From assembly GCF_006716865.1 (NCBI RefSeq), contig NZ_VFPT01000001.1, positions 1,669,001-1,733,000 on the forward strand: a stretch of DNA of 64,000 nucleotides, given 5' to 3'. The DNA comes from Roseinatronobacter monicus (GTDB lineage: Bacteria > Pseudomonadota > Alphaproteobacteria > Rhodobacterales > Rhodobacteraceae). The translations under genes and the position numbers were made by a program. The first letter of the stretch is position 1, and every line of letters starts with the position of its first letter. The notes beneath the pieces are model-generated. The model was not told the DNA's origin and made no database searches. It saw nothing but the letters and a program-made list of their open reading frames with translations. Positions 50,208 through 60,319 of this stretch are shown piece after piece.

Positions 50208-51194
50208 GTGACACCTGTTTCAGCGCCCATCACGCCCCATGCCAAAGACACGCCGTTTTGCATGCCCCTGTCTGAAGCCCTGACACGTATTGACCGGACC
50301 TTCGGGATTGACACTATTCTGGCCGATGAGGGGCGCGACATCATCAGCCCCTACTACATTCAATCTGAACTGGGATATAATCGGGTGCATTCCCAAAAAG
50401 GGTGCATGCATATCGCGCTGAATGAAAACGGCCAATTTGACCCGGACGGGTATCTGACCCAAGGCCGCGAAGTGGCCGCGCAGATACAGGCAACCCGTGC
50501 GAAAAAAGTCCTCGAATTGGGCAGTGGCATGGGGTTCAACACCCTCGCCCTCGCGCCGGATCACCCGGATGTGCACTTCACAGGTCTGGACCTGATGGCG
50601 CATCACATCAAAACCGCCACCAAGAATGCCGCTGATCTGAAGAATGTCGATTTCCAGCAAGGGTCATACGAGGCTGTGCCGGAATCCCTTTTTGGCGTTG
50701 ATGTGATTTTCGGGATCGAGACGCTCTGCTATGCATCCGATCTGGACAATGTCGCGCGCCAGATCGCAGCAGCGCTTGTGCCCGGTGGGCGGTTTGTCAT
50801 GTATGACGGCTTTCGCCGCGCCGATTTCCACAGCGCCCCGCCCGATGTGATTACAGCGGCGCGGTTGTTTGAAGTGACCACTGCCGTCACAAACGGCTTC
50901 TGGCAAATCGAGGATTGGGAAGCAGCGCTTGTCCGCGCAGGGCTGGTCATCCTGCGCTCTGACGACATTACAGATCATTCCATTGCGGGCATGCGTGTGC
51001 TGCAACGGCGTTCGGCCAAATTCTTCAAGTCATGGAAATATCGCATGCTGCGCCATGTCATGCCCAAATACCTGATCCGTAATGCCGTCGGCGGGCTGAC
51101 AGGCCCCTATATGATCGAAGGTGCAGGCCCGCGTTCCGGCGATACGCAAGCCTGCCTGACCTATAGCGTGCTGATCGCTGAAAAACCTGTGTGA
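50208..51194 (+). CDS. SAM-dependent methyltransferase
   Basis: A 328-residue class I methyltransferase: motif [16 protein letters not shown], the acidic end of strand 2 in [11 protein letters not shown], and motif III around [14 protein letters not shown]. The N-terminal 85 residues, and a C-terminal extension with [19 protein letters not shown], are not part of the core fold. The start is GTG at 50208, supported by CGGAG seven to eight bases upstream; an ATG at 50262 lacks such a site. The layout recalls sterol or fatty-acid type methyltransferases; substrate unknown. Confidence 0.85.
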   Translation: MTPVSAPITPHAKDTPFCMPLSEALTRIDRTFGIDTILADEGRDIISPYYIQSELGYNRVHSQKGCMHIALNENGQFDPDGYLTQGREVAAQIQATRAKKVLELGSGMGFNTLALAPDHPDVHFTGLDLMAHHIKTATKNAADLKNVDFQQGSYEAVPESLFGVDVIFGIETLCYASDLDNVARQIAAALVPGGRFVMYDGFRRADFHSAPPDVITAARLFEVTTAVTNGFWQIEDWEAALVRAGLVILRSDDITDHSIAGMRVLQRRSAKFFKSWKYRMLRHVMPKYLIRNAVGGLTGPYMIEGAGPRSGDTQACLTYSVLIAEKPV

Positions 51195-51234
51195 AAGCCT
51201 TTCCAGAACTGTTGCGGCAGCGTATATGCCGCGC

Positions 51235-52623
51235 ATGAGTCAAAACCCGCCCAGTCTTCGCCCCGACCTCGCCCCGCGCGCGCTTTTGCGCGACACACCG
51301 CGTACCGGACAGCCGACCATCGGCATGGTCTCGCTCGGTTGCCCCAAGGCGCTGGTCGACAGCGAACGCATCCTGACGCGGCTGCGTGCCGAAGGGTACG
51401 GGATCAGTGCCGACTACGCAGGTGCGGATGCCGTGATCGTCAACACCTGCGGGTTTCTGGACAGCGCCAAGGCCGAAAGCCTTGATGCGATTGGCGAGGC
51501 CCTTAGCGAGAATGGCCGCGTCATCGTCACCGGCTGTCTGGGCGCGGAACCCGAATATATCACCGGCGCGCACCCTAAGGTTCTGGCCGTAACGGGCCCG
51601 CACCAATATGAGGCTGTGCTTGATGCCGTGCATGCCGCTGTGCCGCCAAGCCCAGACCCGTTCATCGACCTGATGCCCGCCACCAGCGTCAGCCTGACTC
51701 CGCGTCATTACAGTTACCTAAAGATATCTGAGGGTTGCAACCATAAGTGCAAGTTCTGCATTATCCCCGATATGCGCGGAAAACTTGTCAGCCGCCCCGC
51801 CCATGCCATTGTTCGTGAAGCAGAAAAGCTGGTTGAGGCGGGTGTTCGGGAATTGCTGGTGATCAGTCAGGACACATCCGCTTACGGGGTGGATATTCAG
51901 CATAAATCCGACCGCGGGCACCGCGCCCATATTACTGATCTCGCACGCGATTTGGGCAGTCTGGGCGCATGGGTGCGGCTGCATTACATCTACCCCTACC
52001 CACATGTGCGCGAGTTGATTCCGCTGATGGCCGAAGGGCTGGTGTTGCCTTACTTGGACATCCCATTTCAGCACGCCCATCCCGACACGCTGCGGCGCAT
52101 GGCGCGCCCGGCAGCGGCGGAACGCACCCTTGACCGCATCGCCGAGTGGCGCAGCATCTGCCCCGAGATCACGCTGCGCTCGACTTTCATCGTCGGCTAT
52201 CCCGGCGAGACAGAGGCAGAGTTTCAGACCCTTCTCGACTGGATGGACGAGGCGCAACTGGACCGTGTGGGGTGTTTTCAGTACGAAAACGTTGCAGGCG
52301 CGCGCTCAAATGCGCTGCCAGACCATGTGCCCGATGACGTGAAAGCCGACCGCTGGGACCGTTTCATGGCCAAAGCACAGGCCATTTCCGAGGCGAAACT
52401 GGCCGCCAAGGTCGGCCAGCACATGGATGTGATCGTCGATGATATCGACACTGACGGCATCGCCACATGCCGCACCAAAGCCGATGCGCCCGAAATCGAC
52501 GGCAACCTGTTCATTGACGAAGGCACCGACGCCATAAGCGTCGGTGATATCGTCCGCGTGGAAGTTGACGAGGCAGGCGAATACGACCTATGGGGCCAGT
52601 TGGTCAGCGCATCCCGCCCCTGA
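51235..52623 (+). CDS. rimO: Ribosomal protein S12 methylthiotransferase
   Basis: RimO is a radical SAM enzyme that methylthiolates an aspartate of ribosomal protein S12. The N-terminal cluster domain has [17 protein letters not shown] and [14 protein letters not shown] with a third cysteine in TGCLG. The radical SAM loop is CNHKCKFC, followed by the RimO-type [17 protein letters not shown] domain is at the end. The start is uncertain between ATG 51226 and 51235; I chose the latter because the family begins MSQNPP in this group. Its stop is 3 bp from the convergent tex stop. Confidence 0.94.
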   Translation: MSQNPPSLRPDLAPRALLRDTPRTGQPTIGMVSLGCPKALVDSERILTRLRAEGYGISADYAGADAVIVNTCGFLDSAKAESLDAIGEALSENGRVIVTGCLGAEPEYITGAHPKVLAVTGPHQYEAVLDAVHAAVPPSPDPFIDLMPATSVSLTPRHYSYLKISEGCNHKCKFCIIPDMRGKLVSRPAHAIVREAEKLVEAGVRELLVISQDTSAYGVDIQHKSDRGHRAHITDLARDLGSLGAWVRLHYIYPYPHVRELIPLMAEGLVLPYLDIPFQHAHPDTLRRMARPAAAERTLDRIAEWRSICPEITLRSTFIVGYPGETEAEFQTLLDWMDEAQLDRVGCFQYENVAGARSNALPDHVPDDVKADRWDRFMAKAQAISEAKLAAKVGQHMDVIVDDIDTDGIATCRTKADAPEIDGNLFIDEGTDAISVGDIVRVEVDEAGEYDLWGQLVSASRP

Positions 52624-52626
52624 AGG

Positions 52627-54966
52627 TCAGGTCTTGCCGCGCATGGCCTGCAACAACGCCGCCCCCAAAGCGCCCTGACTCTCTGGCGTTTGCGGCTTTG
52701 CCTGTTTTGCGGGCTGCGGTGCAGGTTTGGCGGCTTTGCCAGTCTGCTGCCCGCGCGGTTTTGCGTCCTTTTGCGAATGCGCGCCACTTGTATCAGCGCC
52801 GCCATCCTTGCGCATACTCAGCCCGATGCGCTTGCGCGCCACATCCACCTCGGTCACGCGCACTTTGACGACATCGCCTGCCTTGACCACCTCATGCGGG
52901 TCTTTCACGAAACGGTCGGCCAATTGGCTGACATGCACCAACCCGTCCTGATGTACCCCGATATCGACAAAGGCACCAAAGGCCGCAACATTGCTGACTG
53001 TCCCTTCCATCAGCATTCCGGGGCGCAAATCCTTGATATCTTCCACCCCATCCGTCAGGCGCGCCGTGACAAAGCTGGGGCGCGGGTCGCGACCCGGTTT
53101 TTCCAGTTCAGTCAGAATATCGCGCACAGTCGGCAGGCCGAATGTCTCGTCCACGAAGTCTTGCGCGCGCAGGCCCTTCAACGCTTCGGGCTGTCCCATG
53201 ATCGCGCGAATATCGCGCCCGCAAGCCTGCACGATCCGGCGTGCCACACCGTAGGCTTCGGGGTGGACAGATGTGGCATCCAGCGGCTCGGCACTGTCGC
53301 GGATGCGCAAGAAACCCGCGCATTGCTCGAACGCCTTTGGCCCCAGCCCCGGCACTTTCAACAATCCCTTGCGGCTGGCAAACGCCCCTTGCGCATCGCG
53401 GTGCGCGACAACGGCCTGCGCCAGCGACGCGCCCAAGCCCGCCACCCGCGCCAGCAGCGGGGCCGAAGCGATGTTAAGATCAACCCCCACCGCATTCACC
53501 GCATCCTCAACCACCGCATCAAGGCTTTGGGCAAGGCGGCGCTGGTCAACATCATGCTGATACTGCCCCACACCAATGGATTGAGGTGTGATCTTCACCA
53601 GTTCGGCCAGAGGGTCTTGCAAGCGCCGCGCAATGGACACTGCCCCGCGCAGGCTGACATCCAGATCAGGAAATTCCTTGGCCGCCAGTTCCGAGGCAGA
53701 GTAAATCGACGCGCCCGCTTCTGACACGATCACACTTGTGGGGCGCGCGGCCCCCTGTGGCATGGCCTTCAAGGCATCCGCGACCATGCGTTCCGTCTCG
53801 CGGCTGGCAGTGCCGTTGCCGATCGCGATCAACTCGATCTTGTGTTGTGCAATCAGTTGCAAGACACGCGCCTGTGCGCCGCGCAGGTCGTTCTTTGGCT
53901 GGAACGGATAGAGCGTGTCGGTTGCCACCAACTTGCCTGTCGCATCAACCACCGCTGCCTTGACGCCTGTGCGGATACCGGGGTCCAGCCCAAGGGTCGC
54001 GCGCGGCCCGGCGGGGGCTGCAAGCAGCAAATCCTTCAGATTGCGCGCAAAAACCATGATCGCATCTTCATGCGCGCGCTGGCGCAATTCGCCCATCAGA
54101 TCGGCATACATCGACAGGCTGAGCTTCACGCGCCATGTCCATGCAGCGGTCTTGCGCAACCACGCATCCCCCGGCCCATTGCCCGGAATGCCGATAGCGG
54201 CGGCGATCATGGCCTGCACGCGCTCCACCCCCGTGTCCGGGTCGGGTGCGATGTCGATGGTCACGACCTCTTCCTTGGCCGCGCGCAATATTGCCAGCGC
54301 GCGGTGCGAGGGGATGGTGGCCCAGCTTTCTTGATGGTCGAAATAGTCGGAAAACTTGGCTCCCTCTGCCTCTTTGCCCGGCATGACGCGGGCGGCGATG
54401 AAGGCTTCCTTGCGCATGAAATCGCGCAGCTTGCCCAACAGGGCGGCATTCTCGCTCAACTCTTCGGTCAGGATATCGCGCGCGCCGTCCAGTGCGGCTT
54501 TCACTGTGGGCACCGCTTCGCTCACAAAGGCTTGCGCCAGCGCCTCTGGCTCGGCCATGCGGTCCGCCAGAATCGCCTGCATCAACGGCTCTAGCCCGTT
54601 TTCACGTGCGATCATCGCCTTGGTGCGGCGTTTGGGCTTGAAGGGCAGGTAAATATCTTCCAGCGCGGCCTTGGTCTGGGCGGTCGTAATCGCATGGGTC
54701 AGGGCATCGGTCAGTTTGCCCTGTTCGCGGATCGAGCCCAGAATCACGCTGCGCCGCGCATCAAGTTCGCGCAGATAACTCAGCCGGTCCGACAGGTTGC
54801 GCAATTGCGTGTCGTCCAGTCCATCTGTCACCTCTTTGCGGTAACGCGCGATGAAAGGCACAGTCGCACCCCCGTCCAGCAAGCCAATCGCCGCCGCGAC
54901 TTGCGCGGGCCGCGCGTTGATCTCATTGGCAATCTCTTGTGTGATGCGCTGTGCGGGGTCTTGCAT
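52627..54966 (-). CDS. tex: Tex family transcription accessory protein
   Basis: Tex is a nucleic-acid-binding protein linked to transcription and RNA decay. The 779-residue protein has an N-terminal helical domain (VPFIARYRKEVTDGLDDTQL), a YqgF-like RNase H fold (LGLDPGIRTGVKAAVVDATG), helix-hairpin-helix motifs (LLKVPGLGPKAFEQCAGFLR) and a C-terminal S1 domain (VEGTVSNV-like, GAFVDIGVHQDGLVH). It ends in an Ala/Lys/Gln-rich tail. It is divergent from proS. Confidence 0.95.
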   Translation of the reverse strand: MQDPAQRITQEIANEINARPAQVAAAIGLLDGGATVPFIARYRKEVTDGLDDTQLRNLSDRLSYLRELDARRSVILGSIREQGKLTDALTHAITTAQTKAALEDIYLPFKPKRRTKAMIARENGLEPLMQAILADRMAEPEALAQAFVSEAVPTVKAALDGARDILTEELSENAALLGKLRDFMRKEAFIAARVMPGKEAEGAKFSDYFDHQESWATIPSHRALAILRAAKEEVVTIDIAPDPDTGVERVQAMIAAAIGIPGNGPGDAWLRKTAAWTWRVKLSLSMYADLMGELRQRAHEDAIMVFARNLKDLLLAAPAGPRATLGLDPGIRTGVKAAVVDATGKLVATDTLYPFQPKNDLRGAQARVLQLIAQHKIELIAIGNGTASRETERMVADALKAMPQGAARPTSVIVSEAGASIYSASELAAKEFPDLDVSLRGAVSIARRLQDPLAELVKITPQSIGVGQYQHDVDQRRLAQSLDAVVEDAVNAVGVDLNIASAPLLARVAGLGASLAQAVVAHRDAQGAFASRKGLLKVPGLGPKAFEQCAGFLRIRDSAEPLDATSVHPEAYGVARRIVQACGRDIRAIMGQPEALKGLRAQDFVDETFGLPTVRDILTELEKPGRDPRPSFVTARLTDGVEDIKDLRPGMLMEGTVSNVAAFGAFVDIGVHQDGLVHVSQLADRFVKDPHEVVKAGDVVKVRVTEVDVARKRIGLSMRKDGGADTSGAHSQKDAKPRGQQTGKAAKPAPQPAKQAKPQTPESQGALGAALLQAMRGKT

Positions 54967-55102
54967 ATGGGGCGTCCTTTAATGGCGGACCCTTGTCTTA
55001 GTCGCTTGCGCGCGTGCCGCCAAGAGGGGGCGACACACCTTGCCCCTGCCCCCAGTCTCGCCTAAACCCTGACCGGTATCGTCATTCAAGAGAGGCAAAC
55101 CC

Positions 55103-56443
55103 ATGCGCCTGACCCGCTATTTTCTGCCTGTGCTGAAGGAAACCCCGTCTGAGGCGCAGATCGTCTCTCACCGGTTGATGCTGCGCGCGGGCATGATCAA
55201 GCAATCCTCAGCAGGCATTTATTCGTGGTTGCCACTGGGCTACAAGGTTCTGCGCCGCATTGAGCAGATCGTGCATGAGGAACAAACCCGCGCGGGCCAT
55301 ATTCCTATGCTGATGCCAACCATTCAATCTGCTGATCTGTGGCGCGAATCCGGCCGCTATGACGATTACGGCGAAGAAATGCTGCGCATCAAGGACCGGC
55401 ACGGGCGCGACATGCTGTTCGGGCCGACCAATGAAGAACTGATCACCGATATTTTCCGCGCCCATGTGAACAGCTACAAGGATTTGCCGCTGACGCTGTA
55501 TCACATCCAGTGGAAATTCCGCGATGAGGTGCGCCCGCGTTTCGGCGTGATGCGTGGCCGTGAATTCCTGATGAAAGACGGCTATAATTTCGACCTCGAC
55601 AAGGAAGCAGCGCTGCACGCATATAACCGCCATCTGGTCAGCTATCTGCGCAGCTATGAACGCATGGGCTTGCAAGCGATCCCGATGCGCGCCGATGGTG
55701 GCCCGATTGGCGGCGATTACACGCATGAATTCCTTGTGCTGGCCGAAACGGGCGAGTCAGAAGTGTTTTATGACAGCGAAATCACCGATCTGAAATTCGG
55801 GGATCGCGCCGTGGATTACGATAACGTCCCCGAATGTCAGGCCGTGCTGGAGGAATTCACCTCGCGCTATGCGCGCACGGATGAGACCCATGACGACACT
55901 GTGTTTCAGGACCAAGTTCCAGAGGAACGCCGCCGCAGCGCGCGCGGCATCGAAGTGGGTCAGATCTTCTATTTCGGCACCAAATATTCCGAGGCAATGG
56001 GGGCCACAGTTGTTGGCCCGGACGGACAGCGCACGCCTGTTCACATGGGCAGCCACGGCATTGGCGTTTCGCGCCTGCTGGGCGCGATCATTGAGGCCAG
56101 CCATGATGCCAAGGGCATTATCTGGCCCGAAGGTGTGACGCCGTTCCATTGCGGAATCGTGAACCTCAAGCAAGGCGATGCGGAGGCAGATGCGGCTTGC
56201 GACGGCCTGTACAAGGCGCTGGTCGCCAAGGAGCTGGAGCCGCTTTATGACGACCGCTCGGAACGTGCGGGCGCAAAATTCGCCACCATGGACCTGATCG
56301 GGCTGCCGTGGCGCATAACTGTCGGCCCGCGCGGGCTGGCAAAGGGCGTGGTCGAGTTGACCTCGCGCCGCAGCGGCGAGAGCGAGGAACTCAGCTTTGA
56401 GGCGGCGGTGGACCGGATTGCGCAGATTTACGCCACCGTCTGA
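55103..56443 (+). CDS. proS: Prolyl-tRNA synthetase (short type)
   Basis: This class II synthetase has 446 residues and lacks the large editing insertion, as usual in alphaproteobacteria. Motif 2 and 3 regions include [22 protein letters not shown] and [18 protein letters not shown]; the anticodon domain follows ([13 protein letters not shown]). The ATG at 55103 follows AAGAGAGG. Confidence 0.96.
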   Translation: MRLTRYFLPVLKETPSEAQIVSHRLMLRAGMIKQSSAGIYSWLPLGYKVLRRIEQIVHEEQTRAGHIPMLMPTIQSADLWRESGRYDDYGEEMLRIKDRHGRDMLFGPTNEELITDIFRAHVNSYKDLPLTLYHIQWKFRDEVRPRFGVMRGREFLMKDGYNFDLDKEAALHAYNRHLVSYLRSYERMGLQAIPMRADGGPIGGDYTHEFLVLAETGESEVFYDSEITDLKFGDRAVDYDNVPECQAVLEEFTSRYARTDETHDDTVFQDQVPEERRRSARGIEVGQIFYFGTKYSEAMGATVVGPDGQRTPVHMGSHGIGVSRLLGAIIEASHDAKGIIWPEGVTPFHCGIVNLKQGDAEADAACDGLYKALVAKELEPLYDDRSERAGAKFATMDLIGLPWRITVGPRGLAKGVVELTSRRSGESEELSFEAAVDRIAQIYATV

Positions 56444-56507
56444 CCCGCAGGCTTGACCAAAGCGCCACAAAGCACGACATTCTGACGCAGTCTTGTCGGA
56501 GATTGCG

Positions 56508-57650
56508 ATGTCGCGGACTGTGCTTGTGGGAACGACAAAGGGCGCCTTCATGCTGCATCAGCAGCCTGACGGCGCCTTCACAGTGTCCGGCCCCCATTGC
56601 GATGGTTGGCCCATCAACCATGTGATCGGCGACAGCGCCTCAGGCCATATCTGGGCTGCTGGGGGTGGTGAATGGTTCGGGGCGGGCATCTGGCATTCAG
56701 TCGATGGCGGCGCAACATGGACGCTCACACGCCTGACGGGCGGCCAGATGGATGACTGGGCCGAAAACGACGCCGATTTCGCGGCTATGATCGGCTGGCA
56801 GAAACAGGATTTCCCCTTTGAGGCCGAATTTTCGCAAATCTGGTCGTTGCATCATTCAAACAACAGGCTGTATGCCGGAACGAAACCCGCTGATCTGCTG
56901 GTCAGCCACGACAATGGCACGACATTTGCGCGGGTTTCGGGACTGGGCGCGAATCCCTCGCGTGACGAATGGCAACCGGGTGCGGCAGGTCTGATCTTAC
57001 ACAGCATCGCCTCGGACCAGAGCACCCCCGAAAAGCTATGGGTCGGCATTTCCGCAGCCGGAATATTCGCCACGGAAGATGGCGGCGCGACATGGGACCG
57101 GCGCAACCGCCTGTCCAACACGGAAAGCTGCGTGCATTACCATCATCCCGCCGCCCCCTCTGGCGGTGAGACGGGCCATTGCGTGCACAACCTTGTGCGC
57201 GCACCGCAAGGGGATGGCGATTTGCTGTATCAGCAAAACCACCACGGCGTCTGGCGCAGCCCCGATGGGGGGCGCAGCTGGGAAGACAAGACCGAAGGGC
57301 TGCCCTCTAGCTTTGGCTTTCCCATTGCCGTACACCCGCAAGACCCGCAGAAAATCTGGGTCATTCCGCTGAATGGTGACATGGAAGGCCGCTTTCCGCC
57401 GGATGCAAAAGCGGCAGTCTGGCATTCCACAGATGGCGGTGAAAGCTGGCAAGACCAACGCGAAGGGTTGCCGCAAAGTTCTTGTTTTTTCACTGTTTTG
57501 CGTCAGGCTATGGCCACAGACAAGGCCGATCCGGCAGGCATATATTTCGGCACGAACAGCGGCTCGGTCTTTGCGTCCTTTGATGAAGGGGCGCTGTGGC
57601 ATGAAATCGCGCGCCATTTGCCCACCATCCAGAGTGTCGAGATACTCTGA
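56508..57650 (+). CDS. BNR/sialidase-like beta-propeller protein
   Basis: A 380-residue cytoplasmic protein with repeated Asp-box (SxDxGxTW) motifs: HSVDGGATWTL, ATEDGGATWDR, RSPDGGRSWED, HSTDGGESWQD and a degenerate SFDEGALWHE. This indicates a beta-propeller of the exo-sialidase or WD40/YVTN-like type. It has no signal peptide, and the catalytic arginine triad of true sialidases is not evident. Function unknown. CGGAG precedes the ATG. Confidence 0.82.
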   Translation: MSRTVLVGTTKGAFMLHQQPDGAFTVSGPHCDGWPINHVIGDSASGHIWAAGGGEWFGAGIWHSVDGGATWTLTRLTGGQMDDWAENDADFAAMIGWQKQDFPFEAEFSQIWSLHHSNNRLYAGTKPADLLVSHDNGTTFARVSGLGANPSRDEWQPGAAGLILHSIASDQSTPEKLWVGISAAGIFATEDGGATWDRRNRLSNTESCVHYHHPAAPSGGETGHCVHNLVRAPQGDGDLLYQQNHHGVWRSPDGGRSWEDKTEGLPSSFGFPIAVHPQDPQKIWVIPLNGDMEGRFPPDAKAAVWHSTDGGESWQDQREGLPQSSCFFTVLRQAMATDKADPAGIYFGTNSGSVFASFDEGALWHEIARHLPTIQSVEIL

Positions 57651-57790
57651 CCCTGCACCACCTTCCGTGCGTTTTGCCCGTCATAGCGCGCCTGCGCATT
57701 GACCACGCATGCCAAGGGTTTATCTGTCGCAAAACGTCGCGCCCGCGAATACCCGCACGCGCAAACAAAAGATGACAGATAAGGACCAGC

Positions 57791-58357
57791 ATGTTTGAAA
57801 CCGACCTTGGACGGCGCGACCGCCTGCCCGATGCGCTGCGCGTGTTGCTGGAAAAGTATCCGCGCAACATGTGGGAAAGCCACAGGAATTTTGACGGCCT
57901 GACTCGCTTCTGGCTGGAACGGCACCTGATGTTCCGCAAGGCGTTGAAGCAATGGCAAGGAGACACGCGCGGTTTTCTGGACAAGGGGCGCGACCCGCGC
58001 GCACATGGGCAGTTGACCGGACGGATTGGGGGATTTCTGATCAATGAGCTGCACGGGCACCACCAGATCGAGGATGCCCATTATTTTCCAGTGCTCTCTG
58101 CGTCCGAAAAGCGGCTGTCACACGGGTTCGAGTTGCTTGATAACGACCATCATGCGCTGGACGCCCAACTCGCAGGACTGACCAAAGCGGCTAATACCCA
58201 TCTGCGCGCCTTGCAAAACCGCAACGCCGACGCAAAAGCCAGCGCGGGCAAGATGCTGACGCAGTTGGACGGGTTCGAGCGGTTTCTGAACCGCCATCTG
58301 ATCGATGAAGAAGAACTCGTCGTCCCTGTCATCCTGCATCACGCGCTGAAATTCTAG
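57791..58357 (+). CDS. Hemerythrin HHE domain protein
   Basis: A 188-residue, four-helix protein with iron-ligand type histidines and acids: ESHRNFDGLTRFWLERH, INELHGHHQIEDAHYFP, LDNDHHALDAQL and NRHLIDEEELVVPVI. It may bind di-iron and sense or store oxygen or nitric oxide. Its stop shares the palindrome CTAG with the convergent chaC stop. Confidence 0.85.
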   Translation: MFETDLGRRDRLPDALRVLLEKYPRNMWESHRNFDGLTRFWLERHLMFRKALKQWQGDTRGFLDKGRDPRAHGQLTGRIGGFLINELHGHHQIEDAHYFPVLSASEKRLSHGFELLDNDHHALDAQLAGLTKAANTHLRALQNRNADAKASAGKMLTQLDGFERFLNRHLIDEEELVVPVILHHALKF

Positions 58358-58893
58358 CTGCGCAACGCCCGAACCCGCGCGGCCAGCCAATCAAGCTGGG
58401 CATCACGCAGGCCTAATTCGGTCAGATGTGCGGTGGTGTTGAACAGATACTCATAGTTGGGACCGCGCCCACCCACAGCGCCCGCGATAATCTGCGCCTG
58501 ATCTTCCAGTGACAGCCCCGCGCAGTATTGCTCGTGTGCGCGGTCAATCACATAGGTCACCGCCTCGACCTGCCGCCCGTCGCGCAACTGCACCGGCGCG
58601 CAGGCCTCCAGATAGGCGGCCGAGATCAACTCGCGCGCGCGCAGGTATTCAAGACTTTCTTCTGCAATGCCCGCCGGAATTTCAAAGGCCACGCCTTCAC
58701 AGTCGCCCGCACCTTCGTCCAGCGCCAGCACAAGCCCCGGATGCGCCACAGTCCCCCGGTGATGGATAGACCGCATACAGAAACTGCGCTGATACCCCTC
58801 CAACCGCGCAATCTGGCGCGAGGAGAAGGCAAAGCCCGGCTCCCAGATCAACGACCCGTATCCGAACACCCAAACTGATTGACGCGCGTGCAT
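58354..58893 (-). CDS. chaC: Gamma-glutamylcyclotransferase, ChaC family
   Basis: ChaC degrades glutathione to 5-oxoproline and Cys-Gly. The 179-residue protein shows the substrate loop WVFGYGSLIWEPGF, GYQRSFCMRS and GVAFEIP, typical of the family, with a Tyr-rich C-terminal part (GRGPNYEYLFNTTAHLTELG). The ATG at 58893 was chosen because the family begins just before the VFGYGSL motif. It overlaps the hemerythrin gene tail by four bases on the opposite strand. Confidence 0.9.
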   Translation of the reverse strand: MHARQSVWVFGYGSLIWEPGFAFSSRQIARLEGYQRSFCMRSIHHRGTVAHPGLVLALDEGAGDCEGVAFEIPAGIAEESLEYLRARELISAAYLEACAPVQLRDGRQVEAVTYVIDRAHEQYCAGLSLEDQAQIIAGAVGGRGPNYEYLFNTTAHLTELGLRDAQLDWLAARVRALRS

Positions 58894-58961
58894 GTGACTG
58901 GCCCTTCCTTCGGGTTCCGATGTAAACGGATTTGTAACAAGACAAAAGAGAGGCCGGGCAA

Positions 58962-59912
58962 ATGCGTGTGATCCTGACAATCTGTATCATCGGCAGTGCA
59001 GTCTTTGCGGGCTATTGGGTGATTTCCGCTCAGACGATCGCCCGAATTGGCCCTGATGCCCTTGCGCAAACACACAGAATTGATGCGCAATCCGGCAAGG
59101 TCTCGGGTTTTCCTTTGGCATTTCGCACCGAGTGGGCAGATCTGCGCTGGCAAAATGATGACCGCTCGGTTGTCTGGCACGTGCCCCATGTGGAATTTGA
59201 ATCGGCCAGCTATCGGCCAAACCAGATTAGCGCCAGATTTTCACCCATCCACAGCGTGGATTACGCAGGCCAGCCGGTTGAGTTGCAACACGATGCAATG
59301 GTGGCCAATCTCTCGGTGGATCAGAGCCTGAGCATTGTGACCGCGGCGCTGAATATTGATTCCGCAACCGCCACGCCCCCGCTCTTGCTGCAAGACATGG
59401 ACAGTCTGCGCGTGACGATGGAGCGGACCGCGCCTGACCGATATGATCTAAGCCTTGCAGCACAAGGCCTCCATCTGTCGCCCGAATTGCGGCAGGCAAT
59501 TGACCCAAGGGGCAGTCACCCCGATCAGATCGCTTATCTGGCGCTGACCGCAGACACGCAGTTCGACGCGCCGCTTACTTTGAACAGCCCGATGCCCCTG
59601 CCGCACAGCATGGATATCCAATCCATGCGCCTTGACTGGGGCGAGATGCGTGTAACAGGGACCGGGCAACTGGCGCGCGCCGAGACGGGCGGGCTTGACG
59701 GCACGGTCTCTCTCACACTTGAAGATTGGCGTGTCCTGCATGCGCTGTTGGTTGAAACAGGCACAATCGATGGTGATGCGGCCATGATGGCGGGCCTTTT
59801 TCTGGGCTCGCAGGCACAATCAGGCAGCACTCAGATCACCCTGACGCTGAATGTCCGCGATTCAGTCGTCGCGCTTGGCCCCTTCACGCTTGCGCACCTG
59901 CCGCGGTTTTAA
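58962..59912 (+). CDS. DUF2125 protein
   Basis: A 316-residue protein with one N-terminal membrane helix or uncleaved signal (ILTICIIGSAVFAGYWVIS). A beta-rich soluble domain follows, with GFPLAFRTEWADLRW near residue 50 and YDLSLAAQGLHLSPEL, as in DUF2125 proteins of alphaproteobacteria. Probably periplasmic, anchored in the inner membrane. Function unknown. Its last 51 bases overlap the convergent VanZ gene. Confidence 0.85.
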   Translation: MRVILTICIIGSAVFAGYWVISAQTIARIGPDALAQTHRIDAQSGKVSGFPLAFRTEWADLRWQNDDRSVVWHVPHVEFESASYRPNQISARFSPIHSVDYAGQPVELQHDAMVANLSVDQSLSIVTAALNIDSATATPPLLLQDMDSLRVTMERTAPDRYDLSLAAQGLHLSPELRQAIDPRGSHPDQIAYLALTADTQFDAPLTLNSPMPLPHSMDIQSMRLDWGEMRVTGTGQLARAETGGLDGTVSLTLEDWRVLHALLVETGTIDGDAAMMAGLFLGSQAQSGSTQITLTLNVRDSVVALGPFTLAHLPRF

Positions 59913-60266
59913 CCAGCGTTTATGCGCCCAACGCGAGACCGGCACAGCCGAAATCACACCCAGTGAGTTGGCCACAAAATCACCAAGCTCCATACCGCGC
60001 CCGAAATAGGGCTGAATGACCTCGATCATCCCGCCATAGGCGATGGCCACGGGCACAACCCAGACCCATGCGCGCGGATAAAACGACAGGACCGGCACGA
60101 CCAGCGCGAAGAAAAACAGAAAATGAACTGCCTTATCAATGCCAATGGCGGAACTGGACGTGTCTGGGCCAGAGATCGGGATCAACAGCAGCACCGTGAT
60201 GACAACGCCGACTATCCCCGAGAGAATGATCCCCCGCCTGCGCAATTTCTGTTTGCTGTGTGGCAC
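59862..60266 (-). CDS. VanZ family membrane protein
   Basis: A 134-residue protein with about four hydrophobic segments. The VanZ signature is present: DKAVHFLFFFALV, then GGMIEVIQPYFGRGMELGDFVANSLG. A basic N- and C-terminus flank the membrane core. The start is a GTG at 60266 with AAGGGG about eight bases upstream. Members are found in cell-envelope contexts, but the function of the housekeeping type is not established. Confidence 0.85.
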   Translation of the reverse strand: MPHSKQKLRRRGIILSGIVGVVITVLLLIPISGPDTSSSAIGIDKAVHFLFFFALVVPVLSFYPRAWVWVVPVAIAYGGMIEVIQPYFGRGMELGDFVANSLGVISAVPVSRWAHKRWLKPRQVRKREGAKRDD

Positions 60267-60319
60267 CCAATGACCCCTTACGTCGTGTAAGAGGCTGGTT
60301 ACATGTCACACAGCGCGGT

